Source: Streptomyces zhihengii (GTDB lineage Bacteria; Actinomycetota; Actinomycetes; Streptomycetales; Streptomycetaceae). Taken from it: DNA of 64,000 bases. This document shows, piece after piece, positions 21,320 to 30,572 of this stretch. The stretch is from the NCBI RefSeq assembly GCF_016919245.1, contig NZ_JAFEJA010000001.1, forward strand, positions 6,101,501 through 6,165,500. Reading direction: 5' to 3'. Position 1 is the stretch's first letter. Each line of letters opens with the position of its first letter. The translations under genes were made by a program, and so were the position numbers. The notes beneath the pieces are model-generated. The model had not been told where the DNA came from, searched no databases, and worked only from the letters and a program-made list of their open reading frames with translations.

Positions 21320-21325
21320 TAGACT
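21320..21325 (+). promoter_or_regulatory. Candidate -10 box for dnaE
   Basis: TAGACT, 64 nt before the dnaE GTG; no clear -35 is visible. Offered as the best-looking hexamer in the divergent gap. Confidence 0.35.
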
Positions 21326-21389
21326 TCCAGGCTGACCCCCCAGACCGCCTTCGGGCCGTCGACCGTCGTTCTCTCGGAGGCGCACCGCC

Positions 21390-24300
21390 GTGACCAAGCC
21401 GCCCTTCACGCACCTGCACGTCCACACCCAGTACTCGCTGCTGGACGGTGCCGCGCGGCTGGGGGACATGTTCAAGGCGTGCAACGAGATGGGCATGACG
21501 CACATCGCCATGTCCGACCACGGCAACCTCCACGGCGCCTACGACTTCTTCCACTCCGCGAAGAAGGCCGGGGTCACCCCGATCATCGGCATCGAGGCGT
21601 ACGTCGCCCCCGAGTCCCGGCGCAACAAGCGCAAGATCCAGTGGGGCCAGCCGCACCAGAAGCGCGACGACGTCTCCGGCTCCGGCGGCTACACCCACAA
21701 GACCATCTGGGCGGCGAACGCCACGGGTCTGCACAACCTCTTCCGGCTCTCCTCCGACGCCTACGCCGAGGGCTGGCTCCAGAAGTGGCCGCGGATGGAC
21801 AAGGAGACCATCGCCCAGTGGTCCGAGGGGCTGATCGCCTCCACCGGCTGCCCCTCCGGCGAGCTCCAGACCCGGCTGCGGCTCGGCCAGTTCGACGAGG
21901 CGCTGAAGTCGGCCTCCGAGTACCAGGACATCTTCGGCAAGGACCGGTACTTCCTGGAGCTGATGGACCACGGCATCGAGATCGAGCGCCGGGTCCGCGA
22001 CGGGCTCCTGGAGATCGGCAAGAAGCTCGGCATCCCCCCGCTGGTCACCAACGACTCGCACTACACCTACGCGCACGAGGCCACCGCCCACGACGCGCTG
22101 CTGTGCATCCAGACCGGCAAGAACCTCTCCGACCCGGACCGCTTCCGCTTCGACGGCACCGGCTACTACCTCAAGTCGACCGACGAGATGTACGCCATCG
22201 ACTCCTCGGACGCCTGGCAGGAGGGCTGCGCGAACACCCTGCTGGTCGCCCAGCAGGTCGACACCGAGGGCATGTTCGTCGAGCGCAACCTGATGCCGAA
22301 GTTCGACATCCCCGAGGGCCACACCGAGGTGAGCTGGTTCCGCGAGGAGACCATGCGCGGCATGCACCGCCGCTACCCGGACGGCATCCCGGACGACCGG
22401 ATGAAGCAGGCCGAGTACGAGATGGACACCATCATCTCGATGGGCTTCCCGGGGTACTTCCTCGTCGTCGCCGACTTCATCATGTGGGCCAAGAACCAGG
22501 GCATCGCCGTCGGCCCCGGCCGCGGCTCCGCGGCCGGTTCGATCGTCGCCTACGCCATGGGCATCACCGACCTCGACCCGCTCACCCACGGTCTGATCTT
22601 CGAGCGGTTCCTCAACCCCGAGCGCATCTCCATGCCCGACGTCGACATCGACTTCGACGAGCGCAGGCGCGTCGAGGTGATCCGTTACGTCACCGAGAAG
22701 TACGGCGCCGACAAGGTCGCCATGATCGGCACCTACGGCAAGATCAAGGCGAAGAACGCCATCAAGGACTCGGCCCGGGTGCTCGGCTACCCGTACGCCA
22801 TGGGCGACCGCCTCACCAAGGCGATGCCCGCGGACGTCCTCGGCAAGGGCATCGACCTCAACGGCATCACCGACCCCTCGCACCCGCGCTACAGCGAGGC
22901 CGGCGAGATCCGCGGGATGTACGAGAACGAGCCCGACGTGAAGAAGGTCATCGACACCGCCAAGGGCGTCGAGGGCCTGGTCCGGCAGATGGGCGTGCAC
23001 GCCGCCGGCGTGATCATGTCCAGCGAGACCATCACCGAGCACGTCCCCGTCTGGGTGCGGCACACCGACGGCGTCACCATCACGCAGTGGGACTACCCGC
23101 AGTGCGAGTCGCTCGGCTTGCTGAAGATGGACTTCCTCGGCCTGCGCAACCTCACGATCATGGACGACGCCATCAAGATGGTGAAGTCCAACAAGGGCAT
23201 CGACCTGGAGATGCTCGCCCTGCCGCTGGACGACCCCAAGACCTTCGAGCTCCTCCAGCGCGGCGACACCCTCGGCGTCTTCCAGTTCGACGGCGGGCCC
23301 ATGCGGTCCCTGCTCCGCCTGATGAAGCCCGACAACTTCGAAGACATCTCCGCCGTGTCCGCGCTGTACCGCCCGGGCCCGATGGGCATGAACTCGCACA
23401 CCAACTACGCCCTGCGCAAGAACAAGCAGCAGGAGATCACCCCGATCCACCCGGATCTGGAGAAGCCGCTCGAAGAGGTCCTCGCGGTCACCTACGGCCT
23501 GATCGTCTACCAGGAGCAGGTCCAGAAGGCCGCCCAGATCATCGCCGGGTACTCCCTCGGCGAGGCCGACATCCTCCGCCGGGTGATGGGCAAGAAGAAG
23601 CCCGAGGAGCTGGCGAAGAACTTCGTGCTCTTCCAGGCGGGCGCCCGGGACAAGGGCTACACCGACGAGGCCATCCAGGCCCTGTGGGACGTGCTGGTCC
23701 CGTTCGCCGGCTACGCCTTCAACAAGGCCCACTCCGCCGCGTACGGCCTGGTGTCCTACTGGACGGCCTACCTCAAGGCCAACCACCCCGCCGAGTACAT
23801 GGCCGCGCTGCTCACCTCGGTCAAGGACGACAAGGACAAGTCGGCCGTCTATCTGAACGAGTGCCGCCGGATGGGCATCAAGGTCCTGCCGCCCAACGTC
23901 AACGAGTCCATGTCGAACTTCGCCGCCCAGGGCGACGACGTGATCCTCTTCGGCCTCACCGCCGTCCGCAACGTCGGCACGAACGTCGTCGAGTCGATCA
24001 TCAAGTCGCGCAAGGCGAAGGGGAAGTACAGCTCCTTCCCGGACTTCCTCGACAAGGTCGAGGCCGTCGTCTGCAACAAGCGCACCGTCGAGTCCCTGAT
24101 CAAGGCCGGCGCCTTCGACGAGATGGGCCACACCCGCAAGGGGCTCGTCGCCCACCACGAGCCGATGATCGACAACGTGGTGGCGGTCAAGCGCAAGGAG
24201 GCGGAGGGCCAGTTCGACCTCTTCGGCGGCATGGGCGAGGAGGAGTCCAGCGAGCCGGGCTTCGGCCTGGACGTGGAGTTCTCGGACATCGAGTGGGAGA

Positions 24301-24929
24301 AGTCCTACCTCCTGGCGCAGGAGCGGGAGATGCTCGGCCTCTACGTCTCCGACCACCCGCTCTTCGGCATCGAGCACGTGCTGTCCGACAAGACGGACGC
24401 CGCGATCTCCCAGCTCACCGGCGGGGAGCACGCGGACGGCGCGGTCGTCACCATCGGCGGCATCATCTCCGGGCTCCAGCGCAAGATGACCAAGCAGGGC
24501 AACGCCTGGGCCATCGCCACCGTCGAGGACCTCGCGGGCTCCATCGAGTGCATGTTCTTCCCGGCGACGTACCAGCTCGTCTCCACCCAGCTCGTCGAGG
24601 ACACCGTGGTCTTCGTCAAGGGCCGCCTCGACAAGCGGGAGGACGTGCCCCGGCTGGTCGCCATGGAGCTGATGGTCCCCGACCTGTCGTCCGCCGGGAC
24701 CAACGCCCCCGTGGTGGTGACCATCCCGACGGTCAAGGTCACCCCGCCCATGGTCACCCGCCTCGGCGAGATCCTCAGCCACCACAAGGGCAACACCGAG
24801 GTGCGGATCAAGCTCCAGGGCCCCCGCAAGACCACCGTGCTGCGCCTCGACCGGCACCGGGTGCAGCCCGATCCGGCCCTCTTCGGCGATCTCAAGGTGC
24901 TGTTGGGCCCGTCCTGCCTGGCCGGCTGA
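21390..24929 (+). CDS. dnaE: DNA polymerase III subunit alpha
   Basis: 1179 residues, the replicative C-family polymerase DnaE1. The N-terminal PHP domain (LHVHTQYSLLDGA, about 7-19; further His/Asp clusters such as TNDSHYT) retains the metal ligands expected of an intrinsic proofreading nuclease. The palm domain carries PDVDIDFDERRR (about 416-427) with the catalytic aspartates and GPGRGSAAGS. The fingers have FNKAHSAAYGLVSYWTAYLK, and an OB fold follows at about 1000-1080. GTG start with GGAGG about 10 nt upstream. Ends in a long perfect inverted repeat. Confidence 0.97.
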   Translation: MTKPPFTHLHVHTQYSLLDGAARLGDMFKACNEMGMTHIAMSDHGNLHGAYDFFHSAKKAGVTPIIGIEAYVAPESRRNKRKIQWGQPHQKRDDVSGSGGYTHKTIWAANATGLHNLFRLSSDAYAEGWLQKWPRMDKETIAQWSEGLIASTGCPSGELQTRLRLGQFDEALKSASEYQDIFGKDRYFLELMDHGIEIERRVRDGLLEIGKKLGIPPLVTNDSHYTYAHEATAHDALLCIQTGKNLSDPDRFRFDGTGYYLKSTDEMYAIDSSDAWQEGCANTLLVAQQVDTEGMFVERNLMPKFDIPEGHTEVSWFREETMRGMHRRYPDGIPDDRMKQAEYEMDTIISMGFPGYFLVVADFIMWAKNQGIAVGPGRGSAAGSIVAYAMGITDLDPLTHGLIFERFLNPERISMPDVDIDFDERRRVEVIRYVTEKYGADKVAMIGTYGKIKAKNAIKDSARVLGYPYAMGDRLTKAMPADVLGKGIDLNGITDPSHPRYSEAGEIRGMYENEPDVKKVIDTAKGVEGLVRQMGVHAAGVIMSSETITEHVPVWVRHTDGVTITQWDYPQCESLGLLKMDFLGLRNLTIMDDAIKMVKSNKGIDLEMLALPLDDPKTFELLQRGDTLGVFQFDGGPMRSLLRLMKPDNFEDISAVSALYRPGPMGMNSHTNYALRKNKQQEITPIHPDLEKPLEEVLAVTYGLIVYQEQVQKAAQIIAGYSLGEADILRRVMGKKKPEELAKNFVLFQAGARDKGYTDEAIQALWDVLVPFAGYAFNKAHSAAYGLVSYWTAYLKANHPAEYMAALLTSVKDDKDKSAVYLNECRRMGIKVLPPNVNESMSNFAAQGDDVILFGLTAVRNVGTNVVESIIKSRKAKGKYSSFPDFLDKVEAVVCNKRTVESLIKAGAFDEMGHTRKGLVAHHEPMIDNVVAVKRKEAEGQFDLFGGMGEEESSEPGFGLDVEFSDIEWEKSYLLAQEREMLGLYVSDHPLFGIEHVLSDKTDAAISQLTGGEHADGAVVTIGGIISGLQRKMTKQGNAWAIATVEDLAGSIECMFFPATYQLVSTQLVEDTVVFVKGRLDKREDVPRLVAMELMVPDLSSAGTNAPVVVTIPTVKVTPPMVTRLGEILSHHKGNTEVRIKLQGPRKTTVLRLDRHRVQPDPALFGDLKVLLGPSCLAG

Positions 24930-24947
24930 CCACCGTCCGCGCGCGGC

Positions 24948-25005
24948 CCTGATCAGCAGAAGGGGCGCGCCCGTCGTCACGGGCGCGCCCCTTCTGCTGA
25001 TCAGG
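24948..25005. terminator. Bidirectional terminator: 27-bp perfect inverted repeat
   Basis: Arms of 27 bp (outermost CCTGATCAGCAG, innermost GGGGCGCGCCCGT) around a 4-nt CGTC loop lie between the convergent dnaE and the small minus-strand gene, whose stop is 15 nt away. It can terminate from both sides. Confidence 0.88.
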
Positions 25006-25019
25006 CCTTCGGCCCGGCC

Positions 25020-25190
25020 TCAGTTGTGGCCGAAGCGCTTCTGCCGGCCCTTGTGCGCGATGTCCGAGGGCGTGACCTGCGACATGCGCTGCTCGGCCTG
25101 CGCCTCCATCGAGGACTTCTCGGCGTCCTGCCGGCCGCGCTCGGCCGGGGACGCCTTCTGACTGCGCTCGCGGTTCTTGTTCTTGGCCAT
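25020..25190 (-). CDS. Small conserved basic protein of unknown function (56 aa)
   Basis: Encodes MAKNKNRERSQKASPAERGR... ending HKGRQKRFGHN: 56 residues, hydrophilic, rich in Lys/Arg/Gln/Glu, no membrane segment, no cysteine. An AGGAGG Shine-Dalgarno lies 7 nt before the ATG, which is strong support for a real gene. I recall similar small proteins in Streptomyces genomes but know no function; the composition would fit nucleic-acid association or a spore/stress small protein. Confidence 0.8.
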   Translation of the reverse strand: MAKNKNRERSQKASPAERGRQDAEKSSMEAQAEQRMSQVTPSDIAHKGRQKRFGHN

Positions 25191-25502
25191 GGTGGTGCCT
25201 CCTGTGAGGGTCTAGGGGCCAGGGCCGGGACCAGACTCACATATGCGTATTTACAGCGCATTTTGGATCATTGCGGACCGTAGTCGCCGAAGGTGAAGGT
25301 CATCGGGCCGGATCCGCCACGCCGATGATCGAGTTCCGGCCGTTAACCCACCCGTGGTCGGGCAGACTCGAGGGAAACCCGGAACAATCCCCGATCCGGA
25401 CCTCCGCCGACCCCGCGCTCCCCGGAGCGCGGATGGACCGGGCGCCCACCGCCGAGGGCCCCGGAAGAGCACCTGACGAAGTCCCGAAAGAGGGTGGAAC
25501 GC
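25191..25502. other. Divergent promoter region between the 56-aa gene and the NYN gene
   Basis: About 310 nt with no gene. The stretch 25240-25275 is the most AT-rich of the neighbourhood (CATATGCGTATTTACAG, then GCATTTTGGATCATTG) and probably holds the minus-strand promoter. A 9-bp inverted repeat (CCGCGCTCC, 2-nt loop) occurs at 25423-25442. Confidence 0.5.
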
Positions 25503-26774
25503 GTGGACCGCTGCGTCGTCCTGGTGGACGCCGGATATCTGCTGGGTGCCGCCGCGAGCCTTCTCGCGGGAGAACCGGCGCGCTCACGGATCACCGTCGA
25601 CCACGCCTCCCTCATCCAGGGCCTGCGGGAACTCGCCGAGGCCGACACCGGCCGGCCCCTGCTGCGCATCTACTGGTTCGACGGGGCGCCCGACCGGGTG
25701 CCCCAGCCCGAACACCGCAGGCTGCGCGTGATGCCCCGGGTCACCGTCCGCCTCGGCGCACTGACCCGCAGCGACGGCCGCTGGGCCCAGAAGGGCGTCG
25801 ACGCGGCCATGCACGCCGAGCTCACCGAACTGGCCAGAAATTGCGCCTGTTCCGACGTCGTTCTCGTCACCGGCGACGGAGACCTGCTCCCCGGGCTGAT
25901 GTCCGCCAAGGAACACGGAGTCGCCGTCCACCTCTGGGCCGTCCAGGCCGCCGACGGCGACTACAACCAGTCCGAGGACCTGGTCGCCGAGGCCGACGAA
26001 CGCCGGGTCCTCGACCGGATCTGGATCACCCGCGCCGTCCGCGCCAAGGACCTCAGCGGCGTCTGCGCGCCCCAGCCCGCCACCCGCCCCGACATCGCCG
26101 CCATCCTCTCCGCCCCGCTGCCCGAGTCGGCGCTCGCCTCGGCGGCCGGCCGGCGCGCCGAGGCCGCCGGGCGCAACGGCGCCGCGACCGCGCCCGCCGA
26201 CGAGGACACCGAGAGCGCCCCGCCGCCCGCCGCCAAGGGCGTCCCCACACCCAAGGACCTCGCCTCGCTGCGCTCCCACGGCCCGCACCACGCGCCGCAC
26301 CACCCGCCGAACGCCACCCTGCGCTGGTCCTCCGACCGGGGCTGGATCGAGCGGTCCGGCGGCGCCCTCGGCGAGCCGCCGGAGAGCGCGTCGCTGCCCA
26401 CCCTCGCCCAGCTCACCAGCGCCGAGCAGCGTTGGGCGGACCGCGAGGAGGACATCACCACCGTCGGGGGCGACCCCTTCGAGGTGGGGCAGGTGTTCGC
26501 CCGGCGGTGGATGGAGCGGCTGCCGGAGAGCGGCCATGTGCAGAAGCTGTCCGCCATGTACCCGCGCATCCCGCACCGCATCGACGGGGAACTGCTGCGC
26601 TACGCCGCCCGGTTCGGCCTCCTCGCCCACAAGGACGACCAGATCGACGAGCACGACCGCTACGCGATCCGGGCGGGATTCTGGCGCGAGATCGACGTCT
26701 GCACGGCCGCCGAACACCCCGCCGCCGCGGACCAGCCGGGGCCCGAGGGCATCCGGGGCGGGCGGACCCCGTAG
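25503..26774 (+). CDS. NYN-domain (PIN-like) putative RNase
   Basis: 423 residues. The N-terminal 150 residues form a NYN/LabA-like domain: CVVLVDAGYLLG (first acidic residue), YWFDGAP, KGVDAAMHAEL and VVLVTGDGDLLPGL. These are the Asp cluster of metal-dependent PIN-like nucleases. A Pro/Ala/His-rich linker (about 210-270) is followed by a C-terminal helical domain (FARRWMERLPESG...). It probably cleaves RNA; targets are unknown. I chose GTG 25503 over 25494 because GAGG then sits 9 nt upstream. It ends 11 nt before the ABC gene. Confidence 0.85.
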   Translation: MDRCVVLVDAGYLLGAAASLLAGEPARSRITVDHASLIQGLRELAEADTGRPLLRIYWFDGAPDRVPQPEHRRLRVMPRVTVRLGALTRSDGRWAQKGVDAAMHAELTELARNCACSDVVLVTGDGDLLPGLMSAKEHGVAVHLWAVQAADGDYNQSEDLVAEADERRVLDRIWITRAVRAKDLSGVCAPQPATRPDIAAILSAPLPESALASAAGRRAEAAGRNGAATAPADEDTESAPPPAAKGVPTPKDLASLRSHGPHHAPHHPPNATLRWSSDRGWIERSGGALGEPPESASLPTLAQLTSAEQRWADREEDITTVGGDPFEVGQVFARRWMERLPESGHVQKLSAMYPRIPHRIDGELLRYAARFGLLAHKDDQIDEHDRYAIRAGFWREIDVCTAAEHPAAADQPGPEGIRGGRTP

Positions 26775-26785
26775 TCTCGTACCTC

Positions 26786-27769
26786 GTGAGTACGGTGTGT
26801 GTGGTGCGGGATCTGGTGAAGACGTACCCGGCCGCACGAGGACGAAGGGGTACGCCGGGGACACCCGAGGTGCGGGCCACCGACGGGATCAGCCTCGACG
26901 TCGGGCACGGCGAGATCTTCGGCCTGCTCGGACCCAACGGCGCGGGCAAGTCCACCCTGGTGCGTCAGCTCACCGGGCTGATGCGCCCCGACTCCGGCAG
27001 CGTGGAGCTCCTCGGCCACGACCTCGTACGCCACCCTGAACGCGCCGCACGGCTGATCGGCTACCTCGGGCAGGAGTCCACCGCCCTCGACGAGATGACC
27101 GTGGCCCTCGCCGCGGAGACGACCGGCCGGCTGCGCGGGCTGAGCGCACGGCAGGCCCGCGAGGAGCGGGACGGCGTCCTCGACGAGCTCGGCCTCGGCG
27201 ACCTCGCCTCCCGTCCCGTCCGCAGGCTCTCCGGCGGCCAGCGTCGCCTCGCCTGCTTCGCCGCGGCCCTCGTCGGGCACCGGCCCGTGCTCGTCCTGGA
27301 CGAGCCCACCACCGGGATGGACCCGGTCGCCCGGCGTGCCGTGTGGGCGGCCGTCGACCGGCGCCGCGAGGAGCACGGCGCGACCGTGCTGCTCGTCACC
27401 CACAACGTCATCGAGGCCGAGTCGGTGCTCGACCGGGTGGCCGTCCTCGACCGGGGCCGGGTCATCGCCTGCGACACCCCGGCCGGGCTGAAGGAACGTG
27501 TCGCCGGGGAGGTGCGCGTCGAGCTGGTGTGGCGCGAGGGCCCCCCGCTCGACGTGCCGGAGGTCGCCGCCCTGCGCGACGCCGCCCAGGAGTCCGGCCG
27601 GCGCTGGACCCTGCGGCTCGCTCCCGAGGAGGCCAGGGCGGCCGTCGCCGCCGTCACCGGGGGCGCCGCCTTCTCGGCGCTCGACGACTTCACCCTTGCC
27701 ACCCCCAGCCTGGAGGACGTCTACTTGGCACTCGGCGGAAACGCGACGAAAGGGCTGGTCAAGGCGTGA
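26786..27769 (+). CDS. ABC transporter ATP-binding protein (ABC-2/DrrA type)
   Basis: 327 residues with Walker A GPNGAGKST (49-57), signature LSGGQ (147-151), Walker B VLVLDEPTTGMD (167-178) and the H-loop VTHN. The Q-loop reads GYLGQES. The C-terminal extra domain is DrrA-like. It pairs with the permease that overlaps its stop, forming an ABC-2 exporter; cargo is unknown (lipid, drug or polysaccharide). The GTG has no Shine-Dalgarno; TAGTCT lies 8 nt upstream and overlaps the NYN stop codon, so a leaderless start is possible. Confidence 0.92.
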   Translation: MSTVCVVRDLVKTYPAARGRRGTPGTPEVRATDGISLDVGHGEIFGLLGPNGAGKSTLVRQLTGLMRPDSGSVELLGHDLVRHPERAARLIGYLGQESTALDEMTVALAAETTGRLRGLSARQAREERDGVLDELGLGDLASRPVRRLSGGQRRLACFAAALVGHRPVLVLDEPTTGMDPVARRAVWAAVDRRREEHGATVLLVTHNVIEAESVLDRVAVLDRGRVIACDTPAGLKERVAGEVRVELVWREGPPLDVPEVAALRDAAQESGRRWTLRLAPEEARAAVAAVTGGAAFSALDDFTLATPSLEDVYLALGGNATKGLVKA

Positions 27770-28590
27770 GCACGGTGTCCGCTGAGTCCACCGGGACGAC
27801 CACCGCACCCACGGGCACGCCCGGGCGGGCCGCCCCCGCGCCGCTGGCACCCGCCGCGCGGCTGCTGCCCGCCCTCGGGGCCGTCTACCGGGCGCAGCTC
27901 TCCCGGGCCAGGGTGGCCCGGATCCCGCTGCTGTTCGTCGCCACCTTCCAGTCCGTCGGGATCATGGTGCTGATGCGCGGGGTCGTCGACGGCGGCACGG
28001 AGGCGCGCGCCGTCGTCGCGGGCGCCAGCGTGCTCGTGGTCGCCTTCGTCGCGCTCAACCTGCTCGCCCAGTACTTCGGGCAGCTCCGGGCGCAGGGCGG
28101 CCTCGACCACTACGCCACCCTGCCCGTGCCGCCCGCAGCGGTCGTCCTCGGCGCGGCCGGCGCCTACGCCTCGTTCACCGTGCCCGGCACGATCGTGACC
28201 GCGGTGATCGGCTCGGTCCTCTTCGGGCTGCCGCTGACCCACCTGTGGATCCTCGTGGCCGTGATCCCCCTCGCCGGGGCCGCCCTCGCCGGACTCGGCG
28301 CGGCCCTCGGGCTGCTCGCGCCCCGCCAGGAACTCGCCACCCTGCTCGGCCAGCTCGGGATGTCCGCCGCGCTCCTCCTCGGCGTGCTCCCGGCCGAACG
28401 CATGCCCGAGCCCATCGTCTGGGCCCGCGACCTGCTGCCCTCGACCTATGGCGTCGAGGCCATGGCCCGGACCTTCGACGCCCACCCGGACTGGCCGGCC
28501 GTCGCCCTCGACCTGGCGGTCTGCGCCGGTGTCGGCGTGGTCTCGCTGGCCGTCGCGACCTGGGCCTACCGGCGGGCAGCGGTCCGGTGA
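27766..28590 (+). CDS. ABC-2 type transporter permease
   Basis: 274 residues with six hydrophobic segments (roughly 57-75, 87-108, 130-160, 165-195, 200-220, 245-268), the ABC-2 permease arrangement, and a Pro/Thr-rich cytoplasmic N-terminus (1-30). The GTG overlaps the stop of the ATPase gene by 4 nt, which is the main evidence that the two make one exporter. Confidence 0.9.
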   Translation: MSTVSAESTGTTTAPTGTPGRAAPAPLAPAARLLPALGAVYRAQLSRARVARIPLLFVATFQSVGIMVLMRGVVDGGTEARAVVAGASVLVVAFVALNLLAQYFGQLRAQGGLDHYATLPVPPAAVVLGAAGAYASFTVPGTIVTAVIGSVLFGLPLTHLWILVAVIPLAGAALAGLGAALGLLAPRQELATLLGQLGMSAALLLGVLPAERMPEPIVWARDLLPSTYGVEAMARTFDAHPDWPAVALDLAVCAGVGVVSLAVATWAYRRAAVR

Positions 28591-28624
28591 GGCGTCGCCC
28601 CACCGGGCCTGGCACGATGGCGGT

Positions 28625-29278
28625 GTGACCGCACCTCTGACACCGCCCCACCAGCCTGACCGGCCGTCGTCCTCGTCGGGTCCGCCCGCCCCGTACGCCT
28701 CGGCCTGGACGGACGACGCCCGCCTGGCGAAGCAGGCGGAGCTCCGGCGCGACCTGCGGGACGGCGCCGTGGTGGTCGCCGCGGTGACGGTGCTCGGGGT
28801 CGCGCTCGGACTGCTGTGGCTGTGGCTCGCGCCCCGGGTGCCGCTGGTCTCCAACGGGGACGCCGTCTTCCTGAGGAACAGCGAGGGCGAGGAGGCCATC
28901 GCGGCCGACGGAACGTTCGTCCTGATCGCCGTCGCGCTCGGCGCGCTGAGCGCCGCGGGCGTCTTCCTGTTCCGCCGCCGCGGAGGCATCGCCCTGGTGA
29001 TCGCGCTCGCCGTGGGCGGGCTGCTCGCCTCCCTGCTCGGCTGGGGCATGGGCGTCTGGCTCGGCCCGTCCCAGGACGTGGTGGAGCACGCCCGCCGGGT
29101 GGGGGAGGGCGTCACCTTCGACGCCTACCTCCAGCTCCGGGCCAAGGGCGCGCTGCTGGCCTGGCCGCTCGCGGCGATGGCGGTGCACCTGGGGCTGACC
29201 GCCCTCTTCGCCCCGCGCGACCCGGAGCCCGTCCACGACCCGTACGCCACCCCGGCGTGGCCCCCGCGCGCTCCCTGA
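28625..29278 (+). CDS. DUF2567 family membrane protein
   Basis: 217 residues with a Pro/Ser-rich cytoplasmic N-terminus and four membrane segments (about 48-70, 98-114, 121-142, 176-196). The conserved-looking loop between the first two segments contains AFLRNSEGEE-type text (VFLRNSEGEEAIAADGTF). No function is known for the family. The GTG lacks a Shine-Dalgarno; CACGAT lies 6 nt upstream, a likely leaderless start. A hairpin at 29295-29331 follows. Confidence 0.82.
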   Translation: MTAPLTPPHQPDRPSSSSGPPAPYASAWTDDARLAKQAELRRDLRDGAVVVAAVTVLGVALGLLWLWLAPRVPLVSNGDAVFLRNSEGEEAIAADGTFVLIAVALGALSAAGVFLFRRRGGIALVIALAVGGLLASLLGWGMGVWLGPSQDVVEHARRVGEGVTFDAYLQLRAKGALLAWPLAAMAVHLGLTALFAPRDPEPVHDPYATPAWPPRAP

Positions 29279-29294
29279 CGCGCCGTACCGACGT

Positions 29295-29331
29295 CCCCGA
29301 TCGCCCGTGTGTCAGGCGCGGGCGATCGGGG
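29295..29331. terminator. Convergent terminator overlapping the ybaK 3' end
   Basis: A perfect 13-bp inverted repeat (arm CCCCGATCGCCCG, 11-nt loop) 17 nt after the DUF2567 stop. Its right arm is inside the last codons of the convergent YbaK gene. Confidence 0.8.
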
Positions 29332-29809
29332 CGCGGACGGCGGAGGTGAGGGTGCGCAGCGCCTCGGCGGCGAGTTCGACCTCCAGGCCGCGCCGCCCCG
29401 CCGATACGCAGATCGTCTCGTGCTCCCAGGCCGACGCGTCCAGCACCGTCGGCAGCCGCTTGCGCTGGCCGAGCGGCGAGATGCCGCCCCGGACGTAGCC
29501 CGTGGTGCGCTCCGCCGCCGCCGGGTCCGCCATGGTGGCGCGCTTGCCGCCCACCGCCGAGGCGAGCGCCTTGAGGTCGAGCTGGCCCGCGACGGGCACG
29601 ACGGCCACCGTCAGGGCGCCGTCGACATCGGCCACCAGGGTCTTGAAGACCCGGGCGGGCGGCACCCCGAGCGCCTCGGCGGCCTCCTCGCCGTACGACG
29701 GCGAGGCCGGGTCGTGGTCGTAGGAGTGCACGGTGAAGGGGGTGCCGGCCGCGGTCAGGGCCACCGTCGCCGGCGTGCCCCCGGCCTGCTTCTTCGGCTT
29801 CTTCGCCAC
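29312..29809 (-). CDS. ybaK: Cys-tRNA(Pro)/Cys-tRNA(Cys) deacylase YbaK
   Basis: 165 residues, YbaK/EbsC family trans-editing enzyme that hydrolyses Cys mischarged on tRNA-Pro. Family features are HDPASPSYGEEAAEALGVPPARVFKTLVA, the catalytic-type Lys in KRATMADPAAAERTTGYVRGGISPLG and the C-terminal RRGLEVEL. The GTG start gives VAKKPKKQAG and the family length; GAGG lies about 12 nt upstream. The frame extends further only as a shadow. Confidence 0.92.
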   Translation of the reverse strand: MAKKPKKQAGGTPATVALTAAGTPFTVHSYDHDPASPSYGEEAAEALGVPPARVFKTLVADVDGALTVAVVPVAGQLDLKALASAVGGKRATMADPAAAERTTGYVRGGISPLGQRKRLPTVLDASAWEHETICVSAGRRGLEVELAAEALRTLTSAVRAPIARA

Positions 29810-29826
29810 CGCTGGTGATCCTCGCG

Positions 29827-30567
29827 TCAGTTGGGGTTCGTCGGCTGCCGGGTCAGCTCCACGGCCGGCAGCGAGGGCAGGTGCCGCAGCACCGCCGTCT
29901 CGGCGCGCAGCAGCTTCAGTTCCTCGCGCAGCCGCGTCGCCGTGTCGGGGGCCTGGAGCAGCCGCTGCTTGGCCGGCGTGTCGAGGATCGCCGCGGCGGC
30001 GACCAGATAGGACACCACCGAGGGGTCGTCCGGCAGGTCGGCGCCGGTCGCCATCGACCGCTCCCTGGCCCCCGCGAGCCGCTGCTGATAGCTGCGGAAC
30101 GCGCGCAGCACGCCCTCCGCGAGTGCCGCCGCGCCGTCGCCGGGCTCCTCGGGGAGCTCCTCCAGCTCGGCGGTGAGGAAGGGGCCGCTCGCGTCCACGG
30201 ACAGCAGCCTGACCCGGGTGGTGCCGGTCGCCAGGACCTCGAAACCGCCGTCGGGGCGCTCCCGGATGGTGGCCGCGTCCGCGACGCATCCCACCCGGTG
30301 GAAGGCCTGCACGGGGTCGGGCCCGAAGCCCGCCGCCGGGCCGCGGGCCACCACCGTGGTCGGGTCCGGCATGCCCGGCTCGGTCGGGGCGACCTCCCGT
30401 CCGTCGCGGATCGCGACGACGGCGAAGCGCCTCGGCTCCTCGTCCGCCGTCTTGAGCAGCTCGCGCATCATGGCGCGATAACGCTCCTCGAAGACGTTCA
30501 GAGGCAGCACGAGCCCGGGGAACAGCACCGAGTTCAGCGGGAAGAGCGGCAGGCGAGCGGTGGTCAC
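29827..30567 (-). CDS. LON substrate-binding (PUA-like) domain protein
   Basis: 246 residues with the Lon N-terminal domain only: LPLFPLNSVLFPGLVLPLNVFEERYRAMM at the start, then the beta-rich body and a helical C-terminal half. It lacks the AAA+ and protease domains of Lon. Stand-alone forms are common in actinobacteria; they probably recognise unfolded or specific peptides, but no activity is proven. The GTG lies 5 nt after the stop of the 30573 gene, so the two are co-transcribed. Confidence 0.87.
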   Translation of the reverse strand: MTTARLPLFPLNSVLFPGLVLPLNVFEERYRAMMRELLKTADEEPRRFAVVAIRDGREVAPTEPGMPDPTTVVARGPAAGFGPDPVQAFHRVGCVADAATIRERPDGGFEVLATGTTRVRLLSVDASGPFLTAELEELPEEPGDGAAALAEGVLRAFRSYQQRLAGARERSMATGADLPDDPSVVSYLVAAAAILDTPAKQRLLQAPDTATRLREELKLLRAETAVLRHLPSLPAVELTRQPTNPN

Positions 30568-30572
30568 AGCGG

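Noticed and set aside
21479..24952. A second long plus-strand frame overlapping dnaE (+2 frame)
   Set aside because: Arg/His/Gly/Pro-rich frame-shifted shadow of dnaE with no family resemblance.
20889..24980. A minus-strand open frame of over 1300 codons antisense to dnaE
   Set aside because: It is the high-GC antisense shadow of dnaE: His/Val/Gly/Asp-rich low-complexity translation, no domain, and dnaE itself is unambiguous.
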